Source: Scalindua sp964437425 (GTDB lineage: Bacteria; Planctomycetota; Brocadiia; Brocadiales; Scalinduaceae). From it: DNA of 64,000 nucleotides. Under the pieces are notes generated by a model. It was not told where the DNA came from. It saw nothing but the letters and a program-made list of their open reading frames with translations, and searched no databases. The translations under genes and the position numbers were made by a program. Shown here in pieces: positions 27,841 through 36,069 of this stretch. How positions within the stretch are numbered: position 1 is the stretch's first letter; every line of letters starts with the position of its first letter. The stretch spans positions 1 to 64,000 of the forward strand of contig CAYTGO010000001.1 of NCBI GenBank assembly GCA_964437425.1. The letters are read 5' to 3'.

Positions 27841-29303
27841 AACATTTCCTTTACTACTTTGCTCATTAATTCTATTGGAGGGTCAATATTTGTCCATAGC
27901 CTGAACTGCTCAGCTGCTTGATTGATGAACATTGAAAGTCCATTAACGGTGTGGCATCCATTTTCATTTGCTTCACGAAGAAGCCTGGTTTCTATCGGGT
28001 TGTAAACGGCATCAAAAACGATCATTCCTTCTTTTAGTATATTTTTTGGAACTGGCGTTTGATCGACATCCGGAAACATACCGATAGATGTAGTGTTTAT
28101 GAGGATATCAGAATCAAGTTTGTGGATTTCTTCAAAGCTTTCAAATCTGCATTGGACGTCATGAGACAGTTTTTCTGCGCGTTCAACGGTGCGATTGAAG
28201 ATGGTTATATCACAACCTTTTTCTTTTAACCCAAAGGCAATTGCACGTGCCGCACCTCCTGCCCCTATAATGGAAACTTTTTTATTATTAAGTGTTTCAT
28301 TGGCTTCCTTCATGCTGCACTCCAATCCCATTACAGCAGCCATGCAGTCGGTGTTGTAGCCAGTCAATTTTCCATTTCGGTTTACTATAGTATTAATTGC
28401 ACCAATTTTTCTGGAGGTGTGATCAAGATCATCAAGAAACGGTAAAACACTCTCTTTGTGCGGAATAGTAACGCTGAAACCATGGAAATCTATTTCCCTG
28501 CATTTTTTCATGAAGGTTTCAATCTCTGCAACCTTCAGCGGAACATAGACATTATTAAGCCCCTTTTCAATGAAGGCGGCGTTGTGGATGGCCGGGCTCA
28601 TACTATGAGAAACCGGATTCCCAATAATGCCATACAGTTTTGTCTCTCTGTTTATCTCTTTAAAGTGATATATATTGGATAGCTCACTTATTGTTAATTG
28701 TCCCGGTGCTGATTCTTTACCTTTTTCGAGAGAAGCGAATGTCAGGAATCCTCCAAACTTGCTTGTAAGTACCCGGCTTATGTATCCTAGCTCTCCCATA
28801 CAGAAGGATATGGTGGGTACTTTAGCAGACTCCAACAGTTCAAATATCCTGATATTATCAATAATGTCATTTGCGTAAGTCACAATCTTCACAATATCAG
28901 GTTTCTGCTGGCAAATATCATCATAGATTTTGCTTATGTTGTGAGGTGTCTCTTTGAAATTATGATGAGAAATAATTATTTTACTGCCGTTTCTTCTGGT
29001 AATTTGCTTGATAGAATCATATTCAACGTCGACATAATCTGCTCCCAGTTCAATCGCCTTTTGTAGCAGGTGTAATCTATCCTGTTCACTTCCATTAAAT
29101 TTGCCACCTTCCCTTTCAGGCCTGTTTGTAATTATTACGGGTTTGGTTTTGCTCTTTAATGATTCCTCAATGCATATTAATGCATTTTGTAATTCAGGGA
29201 TGTAGTCAATACGTAATTCTACTATATCCGCATATTTGGATGCTGAAATCATTTCCGAAACAGTGTCTTCTGCACTTCTGGCCGTGATTGGGATACAAAT
29301 CAT
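27837..29303 (-). CDS. aroDE: Bifunctional type I 3-dehydroquinate dehydratase / shikimate dehydrogenase
   Basis: A 488-residue fusion that carries out two successive steps of the shikimate pathway. Residues about 1-215 form the type I dehydroquinase (MICIPITA; ADIVELRIDYI; ISHHNF with the catalytic His; the Schiff-base Lys in DIVKIVTYAN). Residues about 220-488 form shikimate dehydrogenase (YGIIGNPVSHSMSPAIHN; NTDCMAAV; the NADP loop SIIGAGGAARAI). The AroD-AroE fusion occurs in plants, chlamydiae and planctomycetes. The overlapping aroK adds the next step. Confidence 0.95.
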   Translation of the reverse strand: MICIPITARSAEDTVSEMISASKYADIVELRIDYIPELQNALICIEESLKSKTKPVIITNRPEREGGKFNGSEQDRLHLLQKAIELGADYVDVEYDSIKQITRRNGSKIIISHHNFKETPHNISKIYDDICQQKPDIVKIVTYANDIIDNIRIFELLESAKVPTISFCMGELGYISRVLTSKFGGFLTFASLEKGKESAPGQLTISELSNIYHFKEINRETKLYGIIGNPVSHSMSPAIHNAAFIEKGLNNVYVPLKVAEIETFMKKCREIDFHGFSVTIPHKESVLPFLDDLDHTSRKIGAINTIVNRNGKLTGYNTDCMAAVMGLECSMKEANETLNNKKVSIIGAGGAARAIAFGLKEKGCDITIFNRTVERAEKLSHDVQCRFESFEEIHKLDSDILINTTSIGMFPDVDQTPVPKNILKEGMIVFDAVYNPIETRLLREANENGCHTVNGLSMFINQAAEQFRLWTNIDPPIELMSKVVKEML

Positions 29304-29332
29304 GTTTATAAAGTGGTTGTACTAAGAATTAG

Positions 29333-29360
29333 TTGATTATTATATTGTATACTTTAGAAT
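29333..29360 (+). promoter_or_regulatory. Putative promoter of the nitroreductase gene
   Basis: TTGATT (29333-29338), a 16-base spacer and TAGAAT (29355-29360) in the 102-base divergent gap between aroDE and the nitroreductase, about 46 bases before its ATG. Confidence 0.45.
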
Positions 29361-29405
29361 AGTCAATCTTATGTATGATATAAATTTGAGAACAGGGGAG
29401 TTGTA

Positions 29406-30035
29406 ATGAATGTAAGTGACGCAATAAGAACGCGAAGGAGCATAAGGAAATTTAAGCCGGATCCTATTCCGGAGGAAAAAATTAAGCGTTTGCTTGAAAG
29501 TGCCAGATTAGCGCCATCAGGTACAAACACACAGCCCTGGCGGTTTATAGTGGTTAAGGATGATGACACAAAAACAAAATTACAAAAGGCGGCACATAAT
29601 CAAAGACACGTTAAACGTGCTCCCGTAATAATAGTCTGCTGTGCAGATCTAAAGGCATTTAAGGAATTCCCGGTAAGGGTGGATGAACTTATAGAGTCTG
29701 GTGCACTTCCTGAGAGAACGAGAGAGGTATTTATTCCTTACATTAAGAAGGGAATGGACACTGTTACAAAGGATGCCCTTATGGTTGCCGCCGCGGCAAA
29801 TGTCGCTATCGCCGTTGAACATATTGTTTTGCAGGCAGTGGAGATTGGTCTTGGCACCTGTTGGGTGAGATGGTATGAAGATGAAGAAGTAAAAGAAATT
29901 CTTGATATTCCGGATCATATTGAGGTTATGGCACTTTTGCCGGTTGGAATACCTGATGAAGAACCATCTCCCAGACCGAGGTTAAGTCTGGACAAAATAG
30001 TCTTTAGTGAGAAGTATGGGGAAAAGTATACATAA
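29406..30035 (+). CDS. Nitroreductase-family FMN oxidoreductase
   Basis: The 209-residue protein starts NVSDAIRTRRSIRKFKPDPI and has SARLAPSGTNTQPWRF, the FMN-binding signature of the nitroreductase superfamily, and the C-terminal GIPDEEPSPRPR loop. An insertion of about 30 residues around residues 80-115 separates the helices, as in the subgroup near dehalogenase-like enzymes; the substrate cannot be told. ATG 29406 follows GGGGAG. It is transcribed divergently from aroDE. Confidence 0.9.
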   Translation: MNVSDAIRTRRSIRKFKPDPIPEEKIKRLLESARLAPSGTNTQPWRFIVVKDDDTKTKLQKAAHNQRHVKRAPVIIVCCADLKAFKEFPVRVDELIESGALPERTREVFIPYIKKGMDTVTKDALMVAAAANVAIAVEHIVLQAVEIGLGTCWVRWYEDEEVKEILDIPDHIEVMALLPVGIPDEEPSPRPRLSLDKIVFSEKYGEKYT

Positions 30036-30139
30036 CCAGAACGAGTTTGGAAAATAATACTGATAGATTTAGAAATTGCAAAACTTTCTTAATTCTTTAA
30101 TCCCTGAGTACCGCCTAATTCATAAAATTATATTTAGAT

Positions 30140-31939
30140 ATGGAAACTATAGCCTTAGAGAACAATAAGACAAAAAGCTTTTTCAGTGACAGGTATATCT
30201 GGTTACTCTTGATAATTTCTCTTTCAGTGAGAATATACTTGAGCGTTTTTACCTATGTAATAAAGAATGATAGTGTCGCCTTTATGCAAAATGCAAAGTT
30301 TTTCGAAAGTGGTGATTTTTCGAGTGGATTAGGACACGACTACCATCCACTGTATTCTTTAATTATGGCAGTGCTGTACAAGGTTGTTCCAAACATGGAA
30401 TTGTCCGGTACTATTGTGTCTGTTTTTTTGGGTACATTAACGGTAATTGTATTTTATCTAATTGGCAAAAGTGTTTTTGATCAGAAGGTGTCGTTTGTTT
30501 CTTCTATTGTTTTGGCTTTCCATCCATATGCTGTGAGATTTTCCGCAGATATAATTTCAGAATCTACTTATTTCTTTTTCTTCATATCAGCGTTTGGTTT
30601 AGGTTATTTTGCGATAACTAACAGGAAACTCCTTTTATTTTCTTTGACTGGAATATGTGCAGCACTTGCTTACCTTACGCGTCCCGAAGGAGTAGGAATT
30701 ATTATCATAGTCGCCTTTTGGTGTGTACTGAAAGATTTCGTCAAGATAAAGGTATTATGGAAAGAGAAACTGGTGTCAATCCTGGTTCTGATTGTTTCAT
30801 TTCTTGTTTTTTCAATGCCGTATCTTGTTTTCATTAAAAAAGAGGTAGGCTCATGGTCACTTACAAAGAAAAAGAGCGTATCTGATTTGACTGGGCTCGG
30901 AAAAGTGTTAGATACTATAAGAAATGATAGATTGATTAATGAAGAGGGTAATAAGAAGGAAATGCATGGTCTGGTAGAGTCCGAAAGAGTGTTAGCGATT
31001 CCAAAAAATGCTAGATTAGCCGAAGAAGACAACGACAAAAGAAGGGATGTGTCTGACTTGGCAGTGCCCGGCAAAGTGTTAGCAATTCCAAAAAATGATA
31101 GATTAGTTGAAGAAGGTGGTGATAAGAGTTATTGGAGAGATCTTATCAGGCAAATAACTGCCAGAAAGCCGATGTTTAAAACACATCTGAATGGCATATT
31201 GCATGTTATTAAAAAGTACGTTAGCACGTTTCATCCATTCTTGTTTATACTCCTTATAATTGGTGTGATAAATTGGACAAGAATAGACAGAAAGAGTTTT
31301 TTTGGCATTTATGTAATCTCAACTATTTTGTTCTACTTGATTATACTGTACCGATTGAACATGTCCCATTTAGCTCATGGTGTCACTATTTATCAGTATC
31401 CCAGTAGAAGGCATTTGATGCCGTTGGTCATTCCAGCAGTTTTCTGTGTTGGATTAGGAGTTTGCATGGTTGGGGCGTGGACACATAGAAAATTTCATAA
31501 TTGTAATTTTATAGTAGGTTTCAAAGAGTTATTAAAAAGTACGTGGATAGTTCAGCTAATTGTATTAATGGTTGTTGTCAGTATTCTATTACCAAAAACG
31601 CTAAAGCCTCAACGATTTGATAAGCGTGGAATCAAGGTAATAGGTCAATGGATTAGGACAAATTCTCATAAACCCTTTCCTGCTGTTTTGAGTGATTCTT
31701 CAAGGAATGCATATTATGCTGGAGGAAAGCATATTCAGATGTACGGAATTAATGAGGCGCTGGGGGTAGCACAAGCAAATAAGGCTGATTACATAATAAT
31801 AATGCAAAGAGATTATGAGGTCTTAGAAAAAGAACTATTACAATATGTAAAGGATAAGAAAATAGTGCTAGCATATAAATATCCAGAAAAAAAACCTTTA
31901 AATAAGTACAGCGTATTTTTGTATGAGGTTTTGTATTAG
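30140..31939 (+). CDS. GT39/ArnT-like membrane glycosyltransferase with an internal triplicated loop
   Basis: A 599-residue polytopic protein. The N-terminal region has the GT39/ArnT pattern: a first helix, then an acidic extracytoplasmic loop (NDSVAFMQNAKFFESGDF) and HDYHPLYSLIMAVLYK, followed by many helices. Such enzymes transfer sugars from polyprenyl-phosphate donors at the outer face of the inner membrane. Residues 247-332 hold three tandem degenerate copies of a charged ~29-residue unit, found between helices. The C-terminal soluble part (about 490-599) is typical of the PMT_2 class. It precedes the polysaccharide locus and ends at a terminator. Confidence 0.78.
   Translation: METIALENNKTKSFFSDRYIWLLLIISLSVRIYLSVFTYVIKNDSVAFMQNAKFFESGDFSSGLGHDYHPLYSLIMAVLYKVVPNMELSGTIVSVFLGTLTVIVFYLIGKSVFDQKVSFVSSIVLAFHPYAVRFSADIISESTYFFFFISAFGLGYFAITNRKLLLFSLTGICAALAYLTRPEGVGIIIIVAFWCVLKDFVKIKVLWKEKLVSILVLIVSFLVFSMPYLVFIKKEVGSWSLTKKKSVSDLTGLGKVLDTIRNDRLINEEGNKKEMHGLVESERVLAIPKNARLAEEDNDKRRDVSDLAVPGKVLAIPKNDRLVEEGGDKSYWRDLIRQITARKPMFKTHLNGILHVIKKYVSTFHPFLFILLIIGVINWTRIDRKSFFGIYVISTILFYLIILYRLNMSHLAHGVTIYQYPSRRHLMPLVIPAVFCVGLGVCMVGAWTHRKFHNCNFIVGFKELLKSTWIVQLIVLMVVVSILLPKTLKPQRFDKRGIKVIGQWIRTNSHKPFPAVLSDSSRNAYYAGGKHIQMYGINEALGVAQANKADYIIIMQRDYEVLEKELLQYVKDKKIVLAYKYPEKKPLNKYSVFLYEVLY
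30878..31135 (+). repeat. Three tandem degenerate in-frame ~29-residue repeats
   Basis: Codons 247-274, 275-303 and 304-332 align: cores are GKVLDTIRNDRLINEEG, ERVLAIPKNARLAEEDN and GKVLAIPKNDRLVEEGG. Copies 2 and 3 are closest to each other. The unit is charged and predicted to lie in one loop of the membrane protein. Confidence 0.85.
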
Positions 31940-31981
31940 TAGTCATTTCTTCTAGTAGGTACAATATGTAGTATGTTTTTA

Positions 31982-32014
31982 AAAAAAACTCTTGACAAAT
32001 AAGAGTTTTTTTTT
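31982..32014. terminator. Bidirectional-looking intrinsic terminator
   Basis: A perfect 12-bp stem (AAAAAAACTCTT at 31982-31993 with AAGAGTTTTTTT at 32001-32012), a 7-base loop and further T. The A/T-rich stem gives U tracts for transcripts in both directions. It ends the GT39 gene and its loop contains a promoter -35 box. Confidence 0.75.
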
Positions 32015-32019
32015 AAAAT
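31992..32019 (+). promoter_or_regulatory. Putative promoter of the polysaccharide-locus regulator
   Basis: TTGACA (31992-31997), a 16-base spacer and TAAAAT (32014-32019). The -35 box is exact consensus and the -10 box differs at one position. The predicted start falls at about 32026, inside the first palindrome (32024-32038). The -35 box lies in the loop of the terminator hairpin. Confidence 0.6.
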
Positions 32020-32023
32020 TAGC

Positions 32024-32038
32024 GTTCATTGAGTGAAC
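32024..32038. promoter_or_regulatory. Operator-like palindrome, copy 1
   Basis: GTTCATTGAGTGAAC, a 5-5-5 inverted repeat, starts 5 bases after the putative -10 box. It covers the expected transcription start of the following wHTH regulator gene. A near-identical copy is centred 80 bases downstream. Confidence 0.65.
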
Positions 32039-32103
32039 AAGCCCCGTTGTGATGATTTCAGGATTGATTTTGGCAGCTTTAAGAGAGTTTTTTTGTGATG
32101 TGT

Positions 32104-32118
32104 GTTCATTGCATGAAC
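32104..32118. promoter_or_regulatory. Operator-like palindrome, copy 2
   Basis: GTTCATTGCATGAAC, a 6-3-6 inverted repeat matching copy 1 at 13 of 15 positions. A TATAAA box lies 6 bases downstream (32124-32129). It sits in the leader 59 bases before the regulator ATG; the two sites could be bridged by a regulator oligomer. Confidence 0.65.
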
Positions 32119-32176
32119 TAAAGTATAAAAGGAAGATTTTTCCTTAGTAAATTATTAAAACAATTTTAATTTTAAA

Positions 32177-32773
32177 ATGATTCAGATGAAAGAAAAATCC
32201 GGTGATCTAGATATTAGAGAATTAGAGATACTGGAAAGGTTAGAAAACAACGGGCATCTGACACAGAGAGATTTGTCTAAAGAAGTCGGTATTGCGCTAG
32301 GATTGGTTAACCATCTTTTGAAAAAAATGGTTAAAAAGGGTTGGATTAAGATAAAGAATATTGATGCTAAGAAAATAAGATATTTAATTACTCCAGAAGG
32401 TGCTAGAGAGAAGTCATCATTATTGTACAAAAGGGTAGAGAGTACGATTCATTTCTATTTGGAGGCGAAAAGGGTAATAAAAGACAAAGTCATACATTTA
32501 AAAAATGAGGGTATAAAAGATGTTTCAATCTACGGGATAAACCATATATCAGAAGTTCTATTCATAGTGCTGAAAGAACTGAACTTGGAACTGGTTTACG
32601 TGGTTGATGACAACAAAGAAGGTGAGGTGTGGTTTGGTTATACAGTAGTTAAAATAGATGAATTCGTCGGGTCTGACGCCAATGTATTAATCCTTGCCTC
32701 TTTTGACAAAGAAGAAATAGACGGTTTTTGCAAAGAACAAGAAAATATTAAAATTGTAGTCCTTAGAGAATAA
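32177..32773 (+). CDS. MarR_EPS-type winged-helix regulator fused to a Rossmann-like sensor domain
   Basis: A 198-residue protein at the head of the polysaccharide locus. Residues about 10-95 resemble the EPS-associated MarR family: LEILERLENNGHLTQRDLSK, then recognition helix and wing (IALGLVNHLLKKMVKKGWIK; RYLITPEGAREK). Residues about 112-198 look like an alpha/beta Rossmann-like domain (VSIYGINHISEVLFIVLKEL; LVYVVDDNKEGEVWFGYTVV) of the kind at the N-terminus of PglD-like sugar acetyltransferases. A small ligand such as a nucleotide sugar may be sensed; this is inference. Two palindromes and a promoter directly upstream suggest autoregulation. Confidence 0.78.
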   Translation: MIQMKEKSGDLDIRELEILERLENNGHLTQRDLSKEVGIALGLVNHLLKKMVKKGWIKIKNIDAKKIRYLITPEGAREKSSLLYKRVESTIHFYLEAKRVIKDKVIHLKNEGIKDVSIYGINHISEVLFIVLKELNLELVYVVDDNKEGEVWFGYTVVKIDEFVGSDANVLILASFDKEEIDGFCKEQENIKIVVLRE

Positions 32774-32933
32774 AAGACAGCCAGGACGTCGACGTAAGTT
32801 GTTGTGCTGTTAGATGTTACGCGTTTTTGTGTGTGTAACTGAGAGGGCATCGCTTTGCGTGCATAATGTTTAGAATGAAGAGATATTATCATCAAATTCT
32901 TACTAATAATTAACCGTAGTATAAAATACTCTT

Positions 32934-33788
32934 ATGGCGAATAAAGACGCAGAAAAATGGGACTTTATCATCAAACCAAAAAGTGGCTGGTCTAATATTG
33001 ACTTTGATGAAATTTTTAGATATCGGGATTTAATCCTGATGTTCGTAAAAAGGGATTTTGTTACATTTTACAAGCAGACTATTTTGGGGCCGTTATGGTA
33101 CATTATCCAGCCTTTGGTTAATTCAGTCATCTTCACAATCATTTTCAGCAAGGTAGCGGAAATCCCTACCGACGGAACGCCACCTTTTCTCTTTTACATG
33201 GCCGGAACAGTGGCATGGGGCTACTTTGCTGCTTGCCTGACACAGACCAGCAACACCTTTGTTACGAACCGGGAAATCTTTGGAAAAGTCTACTTCCCAA
33301 GAATGACCATACCAATCTCAATCGTGATTACCGGGCTGTTTCAATTCATGATCCAGTTTGTAATATTTATCGGATTCTTGCTTTATTTCTGGTACCAAGG
33401 GGCTCAGGTAGTGCCCACTGTCATGGTGCTTGCCCTACCACTGATTTTGCTCCAGATGGCGGTCTTGGGGCTGGGGATGGGGATGCTGATTTCATCCTTG
33501 GTCACGAAGTACCGTGACTTAACCTTTGCGATGACCTTTGCGGTTCAGATCTGGATGTACCTCACACCGGTCGTCTATCCCATGAGCCAGGTTCCAGAGC
33601 GTTACCGTAATCTCTATGCGCTCAATCCCATGGTGTCGGTCGTGGAAACCTTCCGAGGGGCGTTTCTCGGAGCCAGTTCTATCGAATCGAGCCAAATCCT
33701 TATCAGCGTACTGGGGACAGTGGGAATCTTCTTTGCTGGTGTCATCCTCTTTCGCCGCATTGAGAAAACCTTCATGGATACTGTGTAG
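32934..33788 (+). CDS. wzm: ABC-2 type polysaccharide export permease (Wzm/TagG/KpsM family)
   Basis: A 284-residue membrane permease with six predicted helices and the family's N-terminal amphipathic segment (FRYRDLILMFVKRDFVTFYK) and GPLWYIIQPL motif. It forms the channel of an ABC exporter that flips lipid-linked polysaccharide chains across the inner membrane; its ATPase follows 111 bases later. From about 33130 to the stop the base composition is much more G+C-rich than the neighbours (34 of 60 in 33541-33600), suggesting recombination or recent transfer. Confidence 0.93.
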   Translation: MANKDAEKWDFIIKPKSGWSNIDFDEIFRYRDLILMFVKRDFVTFYKQTILGPLWYIIQPLVNSVIFTIIFSKVAEIPTDGTPPFLFYMAGTVAWGYFAACLTQTSNTFVTNREIFGKVYFPRMTIPISIVITGLFQFMIQFVIFIGFLLYFWYQGAQVVPTVMVLALPLILLQMAVLGLGMGMLISSLVTKYRDLTFAMTFAVQIWMYLTPVVYPMSQVPERYRNLYALNPMVSVVETFRGAFLGASSIESSQILISVLGTVGIFFAGVILFRRIEKTFMDTV

Positions 33789-33899
33789 CTTCGAAGTACC
33801 CATGGCTGTGGACTGTGATTGGTATATGAATCATTGACACTCGTAAACGCTGATGATCATTATAATTGTCATTAGCAATAAGAAAGCCTATTACCTTCA

Positions 33900-35249
33900 A
33901 TGTCAACTGTAATAAAAATAGAAAATCTCTACAAAGAGTACCGTCTGGGTGTCATCGGTCATGACACTTTGTATCGGGACATGCAAAGTTGGTGGGCGAA
34001 GGTGAGGGGTAAGGAGGATCCCAATTCTCTAATTGGTCATAAAAGAAACAACGGTATAGAAGATCATATCCTGGCATTGAATGATATCAACCTTGAGGTG
34101 AAGGATGGCGAAGTATTTGGGATTATAGGCGCCAATGGTGCAGGAAAGTCTACTCTACTCAAAATTCTTTCCCGGGTTACAGCGCCGACAAGCGGTACGG
34201 TAAAAGTTAAAGGCCGGATTGCAAGTCTCTTGGAAGTGGGAACCGGTTTTCACCCGGAACTTACTGGCCGAGAAAATATCTATCTAAACGGTGCCATAAA
34301 CGGGATGTATAGGAAAGAGGTGTCAAGAAAACTCGATGAAATCGTGGATTTTGCAGGAGTGGAACAGTTCCTTGATACACCAGTCAAACGCTACTCTTCC
34401 GGCATGCACGTTCGCCTCGGCTTTGCCGTGGCGGCACACCTTGAACCTGAAATTCTTGTTGTCGATGAAGTGCTTGCTGTTGGTGATGCTTCGTTTCAGA
34501 AGAAGGCTATCGGCAAGATGCGGGATGTGAGCAGTGCAGAAGGCCGGACAGTACTCTTGGTGAGCCACAATATGGAGTTGATCAGAAAATTATGCAACAG
34601 GGTAGTTGTATTATCAAAGGGAGAACTAGCTGTAGATGGATTGCCGGAGGATTCTATCAATCAATACGTTGGAGGGATTTATAGAGAAGCAGGAAAGTAT
34701 GGAATAGTTAAGTGGGAAAATCCGAAGGAAGCCCCGGGAGGAAGTATTGTTATATTAAGATCGGTGTGCTCAAAAAATACAAAAGGGGATATCTGTTCAG
34801 AGTTTACTCTTAGTGAAAAAATTCTTATCCAGGTAGAATTCTCGGTTTTGAGCGAAGAGTATCAAATATGTAACACGATAGGGCTAGTATGTATTTCGTC
34901 GAAAACACATACTCCTAATGGAGAATTCTACGTATTGGATAACTATGTAAAAGGAGAATGGGGACGTCAGAAACCTTTCAAAAAAGGTGTATATGTCTCA
35001 GAACTTGAGATCCCGGGTGACTTACTCAACGAAGGTATTTATTCAATTATAATCGATCCGTTTCTTCCTCCTGCAGACCCTGACAGTTCATACCAAATCA
35101 GGAAACATAATGCCTTATCCTTCGAGATTGTAGATGATTTTGATCCTGAGTCAGCTCGTGGTTCATTTCCTTACGACTGGCAAAGGGGAGGAAGTGGCTA
35201 TTTAATTCGTCCTAAATTTAAGTGTATTACGAAACGAATAGAGGAATAA
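33900..35249 (+). CDS. wzt: ABC polysaccharide exporter ATPase with C-terminal substrate-recognition domain (Wzt)
   Basis: A 449-residue protein. Residues about 5-250 form the nucleotide-binding domain: Walker A GANGAGKST, the Q-loop region, signature YSSGMHVRLGF, Walker B ILVVDEVL and the H-loop LLVSHN. Residues about 275-449 form a beta-rich Wzt-type C-terminal domain, which in known systems recognises the terminal modification of the O-antigen before export. It implies that the chain made by this locus is capped and exported by the ABC route rather than by Wzx/Wzy. The next gene starts 1 base after its stop. Confidence 0.92.
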   Translation: MSTVIKIENLYKEYRLGVIGHDTLYRDMQSWWAKVRGKEDPNSLIGHKRNNGIEDHILALNDINLEVKDGEVFGIIGANGAGKSTLLKILSRVTAPTSGTVKVKGRIASLLEVGTGFHPELTGRENIYLNGAINGMYRKEVSRKLDEIVDFAGVEQFLDTPVKRYSSGMHVRLGFAVAAHLEPEILVVDEVLAVGDASFQKKAIGKMRDVSSAEGRTVLLVSHNMELIRKLCNRVVVLSKGELAVDGLPEDSINQYVGGIYREAGKYGIVKWENPKEAPGGSIVILRSVCSKNTKGDICSEFTLSEKILIQVEFSVLSEEYQICNTIGLVCISSKTHTPNGEFYVLDNYVKGEWGRQKPFKKGVYVSELEIPGDLLNEGIYSIIIDPFLPPADPDSSYQIRKHNALSFEIVDDFDPESARGSFPYDWQRGGSGYLIRPKFKCITKRIEE

Positions 35250-35250
35250 A

Positions 35251-36069
35251 ATGAATATAAATAAAATAAAAATTATTGCTGAAATAGGTTGGAATCACAT
35301 GGGAGATATGGAGCTTGCTGAAAGGATGATTATCAGTGCCGCAGAGAGCGGTGCGGATATCTGTAAGTTTCAGACTTGGTCTGAGGATAGACTGAAACCA
35401 GGTGCATGGGACGAAGATGGTCGCAGGGAGATTTACCAGAAAGCGCAACTGACTAAAGAAAATCACATGTTCCTGAAAAAAGTTTGTGAAGAGCAATCAG
35501 TTCAGTTTCTGACTGCAGTATTTAACGCGAAAGACCTGGAATTCTTAAGTGGGCTTGGCATGGAAATGATCAAGGTACCAAGCCACGAGGTGTATAACCT
35601 GGAACTGATCCAGGCTGCAGCTGATATGTTTGAAACCGTTTTGGTCTCTACTGGTGCAGCCAGGTGGAAAGAAATTGAAGCAATAGCTGAAACCGTCAAT
35701 TCAGATAGACTGGTATTCTTGCACTGCGTTTCATCCTACCCATGCCCAGCGGAAAAGATCAATCTCCCCAGAATTGAAAAACTGAAGGAGTTGACAAAAG
35801 CTGTTGGTTATAGCGGCCATTATCTTGGCATAGATGATGCCATTGCCGCTATCTGTCATGGAGCAGATTTCGTTGAGAAACACTTTACCATTGATCAAAA
35901 TCTTCCAGGTCGTGACAATAAATTTGCTATCCTGCCTGATCAGATGAAAGTTCTCGCAAATTTTCGAGATAACTATAAAAAAATGAATATTGATTGCGGT
36001 CTCGATTTACAGGAATGTGAATTAGATACCTATAATAATTACAGAGGACGCTGGAGTAAGAGTGGTTAA
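35251..36069 (+). CDS. NeuB-like sugar-acid synthase lacking the C-terminal SAF domain
   Basis: The 272 residues match only the TIM-barrel part of sialic acid synthases: KIIAEIGWNHMGDMELAERM, DICKFQTWSED, IKVPSHEV, VGYSGHYLGIDDAIAA and FVEKHFTID. NeuB enzymes condense PEP with an amino sugar to give a nonulosonic acid. The antifreeze-like/SAF domain that normally follows and closes the active site of the partner subunit is absent; the protein stops after a short tail. It therefore belongs to a short NeuB subgroup whose acceptor sugar may differ. The stop overlaps the next gene by 8 bases. Confidence 0.85.
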   Translation: MNINKIKIIAEIGWNHMGDMELAERMIISAAESGADICKFQTWSEDRLKPGAWDEDGRREIYQKAQLTKENHMFLKKVCEEQSVQFLTAVFNAKDLEFLSGLGMEMIKVPSHEVYNLELIQAAADMFETVLVSTGAARWKEIEAIAETVNSDRLVFLHCVSSYPCPAEKINLPRIEKLKELTKAVGYSGHYLGIDDAIAAICHGADFVEKHFTIDQNLPGRDNKFAILPDQMKVLANFRDNYKKMNIDCGLDLQECELDTYNNYRGRWSKSG

